Assembly (NCBI RefSeq): GCF_902712915.1
Contig: NZ_CACTIA010000005.1
Coordinates: 2,323,501-2,387,500 of the forward strand
Length of the DNA stretch: 64,000 bases
Direction of reading: 5' to 3'
DNA from: Acidiphilium sp. C61
GTDB taxonomy: Bacteria > Pseudomonadota > Alphaproteobacteria > Acetobacterales > Acetobacteraceae
Made by a program: the position numbers and the translations under genes. Of this stretch, positions 26,072-35,352 are shown in pieces (position 1 is the stretch's first letter; each line of letters starts with the position of its first letter). Below the pieces are notes generated by a model, which was not told the DNA's origin, made no database searches, and worked only from the letters and a program-made list of their open reading frames with translations.

Positions 26072-26259
26072 CCGATCAGACCGAAAGCACCCAGGCCGAA
26101 CCTGCCGGCACCACCACCGCGACCGCGAGCAACGCTCCGGCGGCAACCCCGGATACCGCTGCGGCAAAGCCTTGGCCGAAGGAAATCGGCGGCCCGAAAG
26201 GCCCCGAACCGACCCGTTATGGCGATTGGGAACGCAACGGCCGCTGCTCCGATTTCTGA
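26068..26259 (+). CDS. DUF1674 / SDHAF4-like succinate dehydrogenase assembly factor
   Basis: The protein has 63 residues. The first 35 are low-complexity Ala/Thr/Glu. The C-terminal block [19 protein letters not shown] followed by GRCSDF is the complete DUF1674 signature. In eukaryotes SDHAF4/Sdh8 binds the flavinated SdhA subunit before complex II assembly, and a similar role is inferred in alphaproteobacteria. It overlaps ccmI by ATGA, so it is the last gene of the ccm transcript, linking cytochrome and respiratory complex assembly. Confidence 0.88.
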   Translation: MTDQTESTQAEPAGTTTATASNAPAATPDTAAAKPWPKEIGGPKGPEPTRYGDWERNGRCSDF

Positions 26260-26268
26260 GCGCGGCGC

Positions 26269-28089
26269 CTATTCGCCCGAAAGCTCCCGCCGCCGCTGAT
26301 CCAGCTCCTCGCTGTAGCGGCGGAGGGCATATTGTTCGGTGAGGACGCCGAGCACCTGACGGCTCTCCTCCCCGTCGATCACCGCCAGAACATCGCATTC
26401 CGCCTTCTCGAAGGCCCGGATCGCTTCCTTCACCGTCGCCTGCGGCGTGAGAAAATCGTCACGATGGCGAACGAGGGGCTGGATCGACTCCTCGGCCGCG
26501 GCATCCGGCGCGTGCACCTCCGAGGGATAGGCAAGCCCGGCATAGCGCTGGTTCTCGTCGAGCACGACGACATACTGCGTCCGGCCGAGCGGGAACTCGG
26601 CCTTGAACTCAACGATTTCGCTGGTCTCCTGGGTGACGTACTGGTTGCGGCGCATCATCCGCCCGACCGTCAGATTGTGGATCCAGCCAATATCGACAGC
26701 GCTGCGGATCGTCTCGCCGCGCAGATGGAAGCGCCAGGTGGTGAACGAATAGCCGAAAAAGCGGCGAACCGTGAGCGATGCGGCGATCGCGGCCATCAGG
26801 ACGGCGATGGTGATGCTGAAATTGTTGGTGCTCTCGAGGGTGAGGAAGGTCATCGTCATGGTGCCGCTGACGATCGCGGTGGCCAGCGCCGCCATGCCGA
26901 CCACGGCATAGAAGCCGATCGGCACGCCATGCGCCACGGGCAGTAACACCGCGACATCGCCATAGGCGCGGCCGAGCAGCGATCCCATGAACAGCGCGGC
27001 GAAGAACAGGCCGCCGCGGAAGCCGGTCGCGATGGAGAAGGCCGAGGCGGTCGATTTCATCACCAGCAGCGCCACCGCGAGCATGAACGGATAGATCACG
27101 GCGAGCTGGGTGTGCAGCGATGAATTGCCCGAGGCCATCACCTTGGGCGTGATGCTGCCCAGCAGCCCGACAACGACGCCGCCGATCATCGGCCGAAGCC
27201 AGACCGGCACGCCGGTGCGCCGGAACACCGCTTCCAGCGAGGTCACCGTCCGCATGATCGCGATGCCGACAAACCCCGCGATGATGCCGAGCAGCACCGC
27301 GAGCGGGTAGGCATAGCCCGGCGTATGGGTCGGCAGCACGACATCGAGCGGCCGCACGCCGCCATCCATCAGCAGTTCCGTGGTCAGCGTGCCGGAGAGC
27401 GAGGCGATGACGACCATGGTCAGGGTCGGCAGGGAATAGGTGCCGATGACGAGTTCGATTCCATAGAACGCGCCGCAGAGCGGGGCGTTGAACGCGCCGC
27501 CGATCGCCGCCCCGGCGCCGCAGCCCACCAGCACGCGCAGGTCGTTGCGCCGCAGCCGCAGATGCTGGCCGATCCATGAGGCGATGCCGCCGCCGAACTG
27601 CGCATAGCCGGCTTCCTGGCCCACCGAGCCGCCGACGCCGTTGGAAAACGAGGTCTGCATCGCCACGATGAAGGAATCGCGCAGCGACATCTTGCCGCCG
27701 TAAAGCGCATTCGCCTCGACCGGGTCGACGATGTTGGTGATGCGATACTTGCCGAGAATCCAAGCGACCGACCCCAGTGCCGCGCCGCCCAGGATCGGCA
27801 CGAAGATCGCGCGCATCGGGTCGATATGCGTCTGCTGCGAGAGGCCCTCGCCGAGCTTCGGCAGGGCGAAGAACCAGAAATGGAAGTGGTGGCTCAGGAA
27901 ATCCATCAGGAAGACGCAGAACCCCGAGAACACGCCGACCACGACGGCAATCGCCGCGAGCCAGATCTCGTCGGTCCGCACCAGGGCCCGGACATGCATC
28001 GGCGCATCGACGGTGATCGCGGCCAGTCGTCGTCGTGTCGCCGCCCACCAGCGGGAATTTGACCGACCTTGAACCGTGGAACTCGCCAT
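26269..28089 (-). CDS. ClC-family anion channel/antiporter with CBS domains
   Basis: The protein has 606 residues: a ClC membrane domain (about 35-450) followed by a cytoplasmic CBS pair (about 470-600, ending VIDGEESRQVLGVLTEQYAL). The canonical GREGP filter motif reads GQEAG, keeping the gating glutamate. GGxFxP reads GGLFFA, and the GSGIP position is not recognisable, so ion selectivity may differ from Cl-/H+ exchangers. The CBS pair suggests nucleotide regulation. A 174-bp gap to the upstream TPP enzyme contains an imperfect hairpin near 28144-28168. It converges on the ccm operon with 9 bp between stops. Confidence 0.87.
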   Translation of the reverse strand: MASSTVQGRSNSRWWAATRRRLAAITVDAPMHVRALVRTDEIWLAAIAVVVGVFSGFCVFLMDFLSHHFHFWFFALPKLGEGLSQQTHIDPMRAIFVPILGGAALGSVAWILGKYRITNIVDPVEANALYGGKMSLRDSFIVAMQTSFSNGVGGSVGQEAGYAQFGGGIASWIGQHLRLRRNDLRVLVGCGAGAAIGGAFNAPLCGAFYGIELVIGTYSLPTLTMVVIASLSGTLTTELLMDGGVRPLDVVLPTHTPGYAYPLAVLLGIIAGFVGIAIMRTVTSLEAVFRRTGVPVWLRPMIGGVVVGLLGSITPKVMASGNSSLHTQLAVIYPFMLAVALLVMKSTASAFSIATGFRGGLFFAALFMGSLLGRAYGDVAVLLPVAHGVPIGFYAVVGMAALATAIVSGTMTMTFLTLESTNNFSITIAVLMAAIAASLTVRRFFGYSFTTWRFHLRGETIRSAVDIGWIHNLTVGRMMRRNQYVTQETSEIVEFKAEFPLGRTQYVVVLDENQRYAGLAYPSEVHAPDAAAEESIQPLVRHRDDFLTPQATVKEAIRAFEKAECDVLAVIDGEESRQVLGVLTEQYALRRYSEELDQRRRELSGE

Positions 28090-28263
28090 GCTGCGTCCTG
28101 TGTAGTCGTCTTGTGTCAGGACGGACCGCCCGCCCGGCGGTCAGATGCCGCCGGTTTCCGGCAGCATCATGGCCAAGGGCACAGTTACAAGATGAAAGTT
28201 AACGGTCAACCACCGTTCGATGGAAATCGCCGATCAATCCGATCCGTTGCGTCGATGAACGCC

Positions 28264-29790
28264 TCAGGTCAGCAGTTCGATCAGGAACGGTCCCTTGCGC
28301 TCGAAGCTCGCCGCCATCAGCGCATTGAGCTTTTCCATGCTGTCCGCCTGCGCCGCGGCAACCCCCATGCCCTCGGCAAGGCGCACGAAGTCGATATCCG
28401 GATGGCCGAGATCGAGCATGTCCATCGCGGTCCGCCCGGGATTGGCGCCGACATTGGCGTATTCGTGCAGCAGGATCGCGTATTTCCGGTTGGCCAGGAT
28501 CACCACGGTCACGTCGAGATTGCAGCGCGCCATCGTCCACAGCGCGGTGATGCTGTACATCGCCGAGCCGTCCGCCTGGATCGCGAGCACCCGCCGGCCG
28601 GAGCCGATCGCAGCACCCACCGCGCCCGGCAGGCCGCCGCCGATCGCTCCGCCCGGCACCTGCAGCCACAGATGCGGGGCGGCGCCATGGGTAAAGCGGG
28701 AGAAGCCGCGGCCGAAGGAAATCCCCTCATCGACCACGATACTGTCATCCGGCAGCAGGGCGGCGAGCGAGGTCGCCACCGTCTCCGGCGCGATCGCCTC
28801 GGTCGCCGGTGCGGGGCGCGGCGTGACCGCGATGTCCGGCGTGCCGGCGCCGACGCGCTCGGCCAGTGCCTGCAACGCCGCAGCACCATCCTGGCCGATA
28901 TCCGCCAGCGTATGCACCGTGCAGTCATCCGGCCAGAGCCGGCCCTTCTTGCCCGGATAGGCGAAGAACCCGACCGGCGGCTTCGCCTCGACCAGGATCA
29001 GGTGGCGGATGCCCTCCAGCGAGTGCACCGCGGCGTCGATCTGGTAGGGGATGCGCTCGATCGGCGGCCGCCCCTGGCCGCGCTCCATCCGCGCGTTGAA
29101 CATCTCGGCCAGCATCTTCGCGCCGGTCGTCTGCGCGATGGCGGTGACGATCCGCAGCGTGGCGTCGGTCAGCGTCCGCCCGCCGAGCAGCATCAGCGCC
29201 GTCTCGCCCGAGCGCAGCACGTCGGCGGCGGCATCGATGGCGGCGGTCTCGGCGGAGGGGCGCGGCGGAACCGGCTGCGGCGTCCCGACCACACCGCCCT
29301 CGGTCCAGGCCGTATCCGCCGGCAGGATCAGCGTCGCGATCGTGCCGGTGCGTGCGGCGGCCACCGCGTCGGCGGCGTCCCGCCCGACCGCCTCGGCGGT
29401 CATCGCCGTCCGCACCCAGCCGGAGACCGGCCGCGCCCAGCCTTCGGTATCGGCGGTCAGCGGTGCGTCCAGCGGGCGGTGATAGGTTGCCTGGTCGCCC
29501 ACGATGTTGACGATGCCCGAGCGGCCGCGCCGCGCGTTGTGCAGGTTGGCGAGCGCGTTGGCGAGGCCGGGGCCGCAATGCAGCAGCGTCGCCGCCGGCC
29601 GCCCCTTGGTGCGCCAGTACATGTCGGCGGCGCCGGACACCACCGTCTCATCGAGGCAGAGAACGCAGTTGATCCCGGGAATCCGGTCCAGCGCCGCGAC
29701 GAAATGCATCTCGCTGGTGCCGGGGTTGGCAAAAACAGTATCGATGCCGCACGCAATCAGCGTATGCACAAGACTTTCCGCGCCGTTCAT
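28264..29790 (-). CDS. Thiamine pyrophosphate enzyme, acetolactate synthase large-subunit homologue
   Basis: The protein has 508 residues. The N-terminal PYR domain has VFANPGTSEMHFVAAL and the catalytic-type glutamate in CLDETVVSGAADMY. The C-terminal PP domain has the TPP/Mg motif starting QADGSAMYS and ending in the asparagine of VVILANRKY. It is shorter than biosynthetic IlvB (about 570) and has no ilvH regulatory partner, so a role closer to benzoylformate decarboxylase or MdlC-like 2-keto acid enzymes is possible. It stands alone on the minus strand. Confidence 0.8.
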   Translation of the reverse strand: MNGAESLVHTLIACGIDTVFANPGTSEMHFVAALDRIPGINCVLCLDETVVSGAADMYWRTKGRPAATLLHCGPGLANALANLHNARRGRSGIVNIVGDQATYHRPLDAPLTADTEGWARPVSGWVRTAMTAEAVGRDAADAVAAARTGTIATLILPADTAWTEGGVVGTPQPVPPRPSAETAAIDAAADVLRSGETALMLLGGRTLTDATLRIVTAIAQTTGAKMLAEMFNARMERGQGRPPIERIPYQIDAAVHSLEGIRHLILVEAKPPVGFFAYPGKKGRLWPDDCTVHTLADIGQDGAAALQALAERVGAGTPDIAVTPRPAPATEAIAPETVATSLAALLPDDSIVVDEGISFGRGFSRFTHGAAPHLWLQVPGGAIGGGLPGAVGAAIGSGRRVLAIQADGSAMYSITALWTMARCNLDVTVVILANRKYAILLHEYANVGANPGRTAMDMLDLGHPDIDFVRLAEGMGVAAAQADSMEKLNALMAASFERKGPFLIELLT

Positions 29791-29823
29791 GAAATTCCCG
29801 GTCCTTCCCCGTCGGTTGATTGA

Positions 29824-30759
29824 TTATCGGTCACGGAAACTGCCTGTTCCGGACGCGCCCGGCAAGGGGGGCGCGTGATGCGCGGGCAGGGGGGCGCTGG
29901 CCATCCGGCGGAGCCAGAAATGTGGCATGCCGCCGACAAACCGACGCCGCAGCGAGGCCAGCCGCGCCGCGCTCAGCCCCACGGTCGCAGCGGCGAAAAA
30001 ATTCGGATCGCGGGTGAAGACCATGTAGGCGATCGTCTCGTTCACGATCAGGTCGTGATCGGCGGGATCGTAGCCGGAGGCGACCAGAAACCCGCGAAAG
30101 GCCGCCTGTTCCCGCGCGGTCATGGCAGTATCGTAGAAATGGTGGACATAGGCGCGATAGGCCGGAAGGGTGAAATAGGCGCCATGCGCCAGTTCGTGGC
30201 GGAGAATGACCGCGCGGGTCTGCCAGCCGACGCGCCGGCTTCCCGCCGCCTGGGGAATCGAAATCACCGCGCCGTTGGCCCCCGGCCGGAGAAACCCCTC
30301 CTCCCGCGCGATCTGCTCCAGCCGGCGTTCCTGCTTCGTCAGCGTCACGCGCTCGGCCCTGGCAAGGCGGTAGAAGCGGCGCAAGGCCGCAGCCGGATAG
30401 TCGTTACCGTAATAATACGTCGCCACCGACAGGTTCGCCGCCGCCAGCGCCCGGTGGAAGGCCGCCTCGTCCAGCACCCTGTCCCGCGGCGTCGCGGCCT
30501 TCTCGATCAGTGCTGCGATACGGTCGAACATCAGCCCCTGCGCTTCGAGGTCCGGGCAGTCGATCACGACGATCAGCGGATCGTCGCGGAAGCGGAACAC
30601 GGTGAAGCGGTGGCCGACATGGTTGAAGATCGCGGCCTCGCTGGCGAGCGGGAAGGCGGGACGCCGCGCCGGCGCCGCCGCTCGCGCGCACGTCATGGCG
30701 GCAAGCAGAATCCCGATCGCCAGCTTCAGCCCAGATCGCCGCACCCGGCAAAAGCGCAT
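29824..30759 (-). CDS. Secreted HExxH putative zinc metallopeptidase-like protein
   Basis: The protein has 311 residues. A signal peptide (residues 1-28, ending ARA) follows a basic start. H188ELAH192 is a zinc-binding HExxH motif and E241 in NETIAYMVF lies about 50 residues later, the spacing of a third ligand in gluzincin-type peptidases. I do not recognise a named family. The mid-region is rich in Arg/Ala helices. ATG 30759 is chosen because the signal peptide starts there, although the frame is open to 30939. No partner gene is coupled to it. Confidence 0.6.
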   Translation of the reverse strand: MRFCRVRRSGLKLAIGILLAAMTCARAAAPARRPAFPLASEAAIFNHVGHRFTVFRFRDDPLIVVIDCPDLEAQGLMFDRIAALIEKAATPRDRVLDEAAFHRALAAANLSVATYYYGNDYPAAALRRFYRLARAERVTLTKQERRLEQIAREEGFLRPGANGAVISIPQAAGSRRVGWQTRAVILRHELAHGAYFTLPAYRAYVHHFYDTAMTAREQAAFRGFLVASGYDPADHDLIVNETIAYMVFTRDPNFFAAATVGLSAARLASLRRRFVGGMPHFWLRRMASAPLPAHHAPPLPGASGTGSFRDR

Positions 30760-30847
30760 GACCGATGCCCCGAGAGGTGAGATTGAAATCCTAACCGCCG
30801 TTCCGGCGCCGCGCCAGCCGCCTCTCCTGTTCCTCGGCGGCAGGTGC

Positions 30848-33277
30848 CTATCGCCGCCCGCGCGGCCTTGCCGGTGCGCGCCACGGCTCTTCCGGCCACT
30901 CATGCTTGGGGTAACGGCCGCGCATGTCCTTGCGCGCATCCGCCCAGCCGCGCCGCCAGAAATCGGCGAGATCCCCGGTCACCGCGATCGGCCGCCCGGC
31001 CGGCGAGAGCAGCGCGATCTGCAATTTCACCGCTCCGCCGGCGAGGCGCGGCGTCGCGTCGCTGCCGTAGAAGGCCTGCGCCCGCGCCGCCGCCACCGGC
31101 ACCGGGACGGTATAGTCGATCGGCACTTCACCTCCCGGCGCCTCGATCCGCGGCGGCAGGGCCGAATCCAGCGCGCGGACGCGCTCATGGCCGAGATGGT
31201 CATGCAGGATGGCGAGCAGGTCGAGCGCCGCCGCCTCCTTCAGCCGGCTCATCCCGGCGAGATAGGGAAACAGCCAGGTCTCGAAATCCGCCCGCAACGC
31301 CTCGTCGGACAGGTCGGGCCAGCCCTCCGGCTCGATCTCCCGCATCAGCGCCACGCGGGCCTGCAACTGCCGCACCCCGTCGCTCCAGCCGAGCAGGCCC
31401 GGCTTCTCGCGAATTGCCGCGCGCAATGCCGCCTCGATCTCCGCGGGCGATGCCGGCGTGCTGCGCTCGGCGAGCACCAGCGCGCCGAAGCGTCGTCGCT
31501 CCCGCGCCATCACCGTGCCGCCGGTGCCATCGAGCCCGATCTCCCGCGTGGTGACGATGCGGGCGGCGAGTCGCTCCTCGATCGTCTCGACGCTGATCGG
31601 TGCCGCGAGCCCGATCTTCGGCGCGCCCCGCCCACCCAGCGCGGCGACGGCGAGCATCTGCGCGCGCGCCAGCGGGTCGGCCGGATCGAGTTTGGCGCCG
31701 CCCCCCTCGCTGAGCCGGAAACTGCCCGGCTCGCCGCGGCGCACGCCGATCCGGTCGGGAAAGCCGGCGGCGATCAGCATGGCGGGATCGCCGCCCGCTT
31801 GCGTATCCCGCCGCAGGCCGAGCCGCGCGCGATAGGTGCCCGCCGCCTGGCGGATCCGCGCGATCGCCCCGCGATCGCCGCCGCCGCGCCCGGCGATCGC
31901 GTCGAGCCGGAGCGCGATATCGGCGCTGCCCGCCTCGCGCAGCGGGTCGCGCTCCTCGAGCAGGGCCGCGAGGTCGGCGGCCAGCGCCGCCTCCGCCGCG
32001 CCATCGGCAGCCAGCATCATCGCCGCAAGGCGCGGGGCGGCGCCGAGTTCGGCCATCCGCCGCCCGACCGCGCTGATCCGCCCTGTGGCATCGAGCGCGC
32101 CGAGATCGGTGAGCAGGGTGCGCGCCTGCGCCAGCGCGCCGGGCGGCGGCGGCTCGGGAAAGGGCAGCGCCGCCGCGTCCGCACCCCAGGCGACGCAGGC
32201 CAGCACCAGCCCGGAAAGCTCGGCGGCGGCGATTTCCGGCGGGTCGAATTCCGGCAGGCCGCGATGCAGCGCCTCGGTCCATAGCCGGATCGCGACCCCC
32301 GGCGCCTCGCGCCCGGCGCGCCCGGCGCGCTGGGTGGACGCCGCCCGGCTGATCCGCCGCGTGACGAGGCGGGTGAGCGCCCGGCCGGTATCGAATTCCG
32401 GCGCCCTGCGGAACCCGCCATCCACCACCACGCGCACCCCCGGCACGGTGAGCGACGTTTCCGCGATGCTGGTCGCGAGAATGACGCGCCGCTGGCTCGA
32501 AGGGGCCAGCACCCGTGCCTGTTCCGCCGGCGGCAGGTCGCCATAGAGCGGCAGGATCGCGGCCGGCGCGCCCTCCAGCGCCGCGGCGGCGCGGCGGATT
32601 TCGCCAACACCGGGCAGGAAGGCGAGAATGTCGCCCCGATGCGCTGCCAGCGCGCCGCGCACCGCGCGGGCCAGTGCCGCCGGCAGATCCCGCGCATCGG
32701 CAAGGTCGCGCGCGGCGAATTCGGTCGTCACCGGATAGACCCGTCCCGCGCTCTCGATCACCGGCGCGTCCAGCAGCGCGGTCAGGGTCGCGATGTCGGC
32801 GGTGGCGGACATTGCAAGGATCCGCAGCTCCGGCCGCAGACCACGCTGCAGGTCGAGCGTGAGGGCGAGGGCGAGATCGGCTTCGAGGCTGCGCTCGTGA
32901 ATCTCGTCGAAAATCACGCAACCGATGCCATCGAGCCCGGGATCGGTCAGCAGCCGGCGGGTCAGCAGCCCCTCGGTGATCACCTCGATCCGCGTCGTCG
33001 GGCCGGTCACGGACTCAAGCCGCGTGCGATAGCCGACCGTGCCGCCCGGCGCCTCGCCGATCAGCTGCGCGATCCGTTCCGCCGCGGCGCGGGCGGCGAG
33101 CCGCCTTGGTTCGAGCATCACGATCTTTTGTCCGCCCAGCCAGTCCGCCGCCAGCAGCGCCTGCGGCACCAGGCTGGTCTTGCCCGCGCCGGGCGGGGCG
33201 ACGAGGATTGCATTGGCCGATCGCGCGAGGCTCGCGCGGAGATCGGGCAGGATGGCGGCAACCGGCAGTTCGTCCAT
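30848..33277 (-). CDS. hrpB: ATP-dependent RNA helicase HrpB
   Basis: About 809 residues. The DExH helicase core has Walker A APPGAGKTS, IFDEIHERS (DEIH box), the SAT motif AMSATAD, IAETSLTVPGV and QRAGRAGR. The HA2 and HrpB-specific C-terminal domains follow, ending DFWRRGWADARKDMRGRYPKHEWPE (shown in part: RGRYPKHEWPEEPW is the family's conserved tail). The biological role is unsettled; it is non-essential in E. coli. ATG 33277 (MDELPVAA) is chosen over an upstream in-frame GTG at 33295. It is divergent from dsbD with 47 bp between starts. Confidence 0.94.
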   Translation of the reverse strand: MDELPVAAILPDLRASLARSANAILVAPPGAGKTSLVPQALLAADWLGGQKIVMLEPRRLAARAAAERIAQLIGEAPGGTVGYRTRLESVTGPTTRIEVITEGLLTRRLLTDPGLDGIGCVIFDEIHERSLEADLALALTLDLQRGLRPELRILAMSATADIATLTALLDAPVIESAGRVYPVTTEFAARDLADARDLPAALARAVRGALAAHRGDILAFLPGVGEIRRAAAALEGAPAAILPLYGDLPPAEQARVLAPSSQRRVILATSIAETSLTVPGVRVVVDGGFRRAPEFDTGRALTRLVTRRISRAASTQRAGRAGREAPGVAIRLWTEALHRGLPEFDPPEIAAAELSGLVLACVAWGADAAALPFPEPPPPGALAQARTLLTDLGALDATGRISAVGRRMAELGAAPRLAAMMLAADGAAEAALAADLAALLEERDPLREAGSADIALRLDAIAGRGGGDRGAIARIRQAAGTYRARLGLRRDTQAGGDPAMLIAAGFPDRIGVRRGEPGSFRLSEGGGAKLDPADPLARAQMLAVAALGGRGAPKIGLAAPISVETIEERLAARIVTTREIGLDGTGGTVMARERRRFGALVLAERSTPASPAEIEAALRAAIREKPGLLGWSDGVRQLQARVALMREIEPEGWPDLSDEALRADFETWLFPYLAGMSRLKEAAALDLLAILHDHLGHERVRALDSALPPRIEAPGGEVPIDYTVPVPVAAARAQAFYGSDATPRLAGGAVKLQIALLSPAGRPIAVTGDLADFWRRGWADARKDMRGRYPKHEWPEEPWRAPARPRGRR

Positions 33278-33324
33278 GAGGCGGGCGGTTAGCACCGAAC
33301 CGCCCGATATGCGATATTGCGCCG

Positions 33325-35352
33325 ATGAGACGCCTTCTGCCCGTTCTGGCCGGCCTGTTTCTGGCCCTTGCAGCCATCGCCCCGGCGCGGGCGGCGCGCA
33401 GCAACGTGATTACCTCGCCGCGCGCCGAGGTCACGCTCGTCTCCGCCACGAACGCGCCGACTTCCGGGACGATCACGCTCGGCCTGCTGTTCCAGCTGAA
33501 GCCGGACTGGCACATCTACTGGTCCGATCCGGGCGATGCAGGGCAGGCCCCAACCGTGTCGATCGCCGCACCGGCGGGGGCGAAGTCCGGCCCGTTCGCC
33601 TTTCCGCCGCCGCACTGGCTGGTCGCCGGCGGCGGGGTTGGCGATTATATCGAGAGCGGCACGGTGCTGCTGCCCTTTACCGTGACGCTGCCGCGAGCGG
33701 GTGTTTCGGCGATCGACGCGAAGGCCGACTGGCTGGTCTGCAATCCCAAGCTCTGCGTGCCCGAGCACGGCAGTTTCCATCTCGCCCTTGCAGGTGGTCC
33801 GTCGGCCGAGGCTGCGCTGTTCCGTGCCGCGCATGCGGCGCTGCCGCGTCCCTTGCCCTATCGCGCGCGCATCGCGCCGGATGGCACCCTCGCCGTCACC
33901 GGCGTCGGCCTTGGCCGCGGCGTGGTGAAGCGCGCGCATTTCTATCCCTACGATTCCACCGTCATCGTCAACGCGGCGCCGCAGCGCCTCGGTTTCGTGC
34001 GCAACGGCTTCACCCTCCGGCTCAAACCCGCGCATCCGCCGATGACCGCGGCCGCCGGCGTGATCGAGATCACCGATCCCTCGGGCCGGATGCAGGCGCT
34101 GACGCTGCACGCCGCGCCGGGCGCTGCACCGCCGCCGCTTGCCGGCACGCCCTGGATCGTCTGGCTCGGTGCTGCGGTGCTGGCCGGGCTGATCCTCAAC
34201 CTGATGCCCTGCGTGTTTCCGGTGCTGGCGATCAAGGCGCTGGCCCTGGCCCGGCTCGGCCATGACGACCGCCCGCTCGCCCGGCGCGAGGCGCTGGCCT
34301 ATGCGGCAGGCACCGTCGCCGCGATGCTGCTGCTCGGCAGCGGGCTGCTGGCCTTGCGCGCCGGCGGCGAGGCGCTGGGGTGGGGCTTCCAGTTCCAGTC
34401 GCCGGTCTTCATCGCCGTGATGGCCTGGATCGTCTTTGCGATCGGGCTGAACTTTGCCGGCCTGTTCGAGATTTCCGGGCTCGAGCGCCTCGGCGCCGGG
34501 ATGGCGCGCCATGGCGGCGTGCTCGGCAGTTTCGCAACCGGGCTGCTCGCCGTCGCGGTTGCCACGCCGTGCACGGCGCCGTTCATGGGCGGCGCGCTGG
34601 CCGCGGCGCTGGCCGCACCCGTTATCCTCGGGCTGAGCATATTCGCGTCCCTCGGGCTTGGCATCGGCCTGCCCTTCGTGGTGCTGGCGGCAGCCCCCGC
34701 GATCGGCCGGATTTTGCCGCGGCCCGGACCGTGGATGGTGACCCTGCGGCAGGTCCTTGCGTTCCCGATGTTCGGCACCGCGGTCTGGCTGCTCTGGGTG
34801 ATGTCGGTCGAGGCCGGATCGTCAGGCGTGCTGATCGTCGGCGCCGGCGCGCTGCTGATCGGCTTCGCGCTCTGGCTGCTGCGCTTCCAGGGACTTCTCC
34901 TCCGTGGGTTCGCGGTTCTCGCGGTGATCGGGGCGGTGCTGCTCCTGCCCCAGGTCGTACCCGCCGATGCGACAGGGTCTGCCGCGCTGGCCGGTGCTGT
35001 GCCGCGCAGCGCCGTGCCTTATTCCCCGGCGAAGCTCGCGGCGCTGCGCCAGGTTGGTCAGCCCGTGTTCGTCGACATGACGGCCGCCTGGTGCATCACC
35101 TGCCAGGTGAACGAGCGGGTGGCGCTGGCGCCGCGCGCGATGCAGCGCCTGTTCGCGGCACGGCACGTGACGCTCATGGTCGGCGACTGGACCCGGCGCG
35201 ATCCCGCGATCACCCGCTTCCTTGCCGCGCACGGGCGGGATGGCGTGCCGATCTATGTCTATTACCCACCCGGACACGCCGCACCGGTGGTTCTGCCGCA
35301 GGTGCTTACCCCGTCGATCGTCCGGGCCACGATTGCGGGCGCGCCGTCGTGA
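33325..35352 (+). CDS. DsbD/ScsB-type thiol:disulfide interchange protein
   Basis: The protein has 675 residues. A signal peptide leads to an N-terminal periplasmic domain with a cysteine pair (LVCNPKLCVPE). The polytopic membrane domain carries redox cysteines in MPCVFPV and ATPCTAPFMG. The C-terminal thioredoxin-like domain has WCITC (C590, C593). It moves electrons from cytoplasmic thioredoxin to periplasmic acceptors. The N-terminal domain resembles ScsB-type proteins more than classical DsbD. The likely clients here include CcmG. The stop overlaps the next gene by GTGA. Confidence 0.9.
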   Translation: MRRLLPVLAGLFLALAAIAPARAARSNVITSPRAEVTLVSATNAPTSGTITLGLLFQLKPDWHIYWSDPGDAGQAPTVSIAAPAGAKSGPFAFPPPHWLVAGGGVGDYIESGTVLLPFTVTLPRAGVSAIDAKADWLVCNPKLCVPEHGSFHLALAGGPSAEAALFRAAHAALPRPLPYRARIAPDGTLAVTGVGLGRGVVKRAHFYPYDSTVIVNAAPQRLGFVRNGFTLRLKPAHPPMTAAAGVIEITDPSGRMQALTLHAAPGAAPPPLAGTPWIVWLGAAVLAGLILNLMPCVFPVLAIKALALARLGHDDRPLARREALAYAAGTVAAMLLLGSGLLALRAGGEALGWGFQFQSPVFIAVMAWIVFAIGLNFAGLFEISGLERLGAGMARHGGVLGSFATGLLAVAVATPCTAPFMGGALAAALAAPVILGLSIFASLGLGIGLPFVVLAAAPAIGRILPRPGPWMVTLRQVLAFPMFGTAVWLLWVMSVEAGSSGVLIVGAGALLIGFALWLLRFQGLLLRGFAVLAVIGAVLLLPQVVPADATGSAALAGAVPRSAVPYSPAKLAALRQVGQPVFVDMTAAWCITCQVNERVALAPRAMQRLFAARHVTLMVGDWTRRDPAITRFLAAHGRDGVPIYVYYPPGHAAPVVLPQVLTPSIVRATIAGAPS

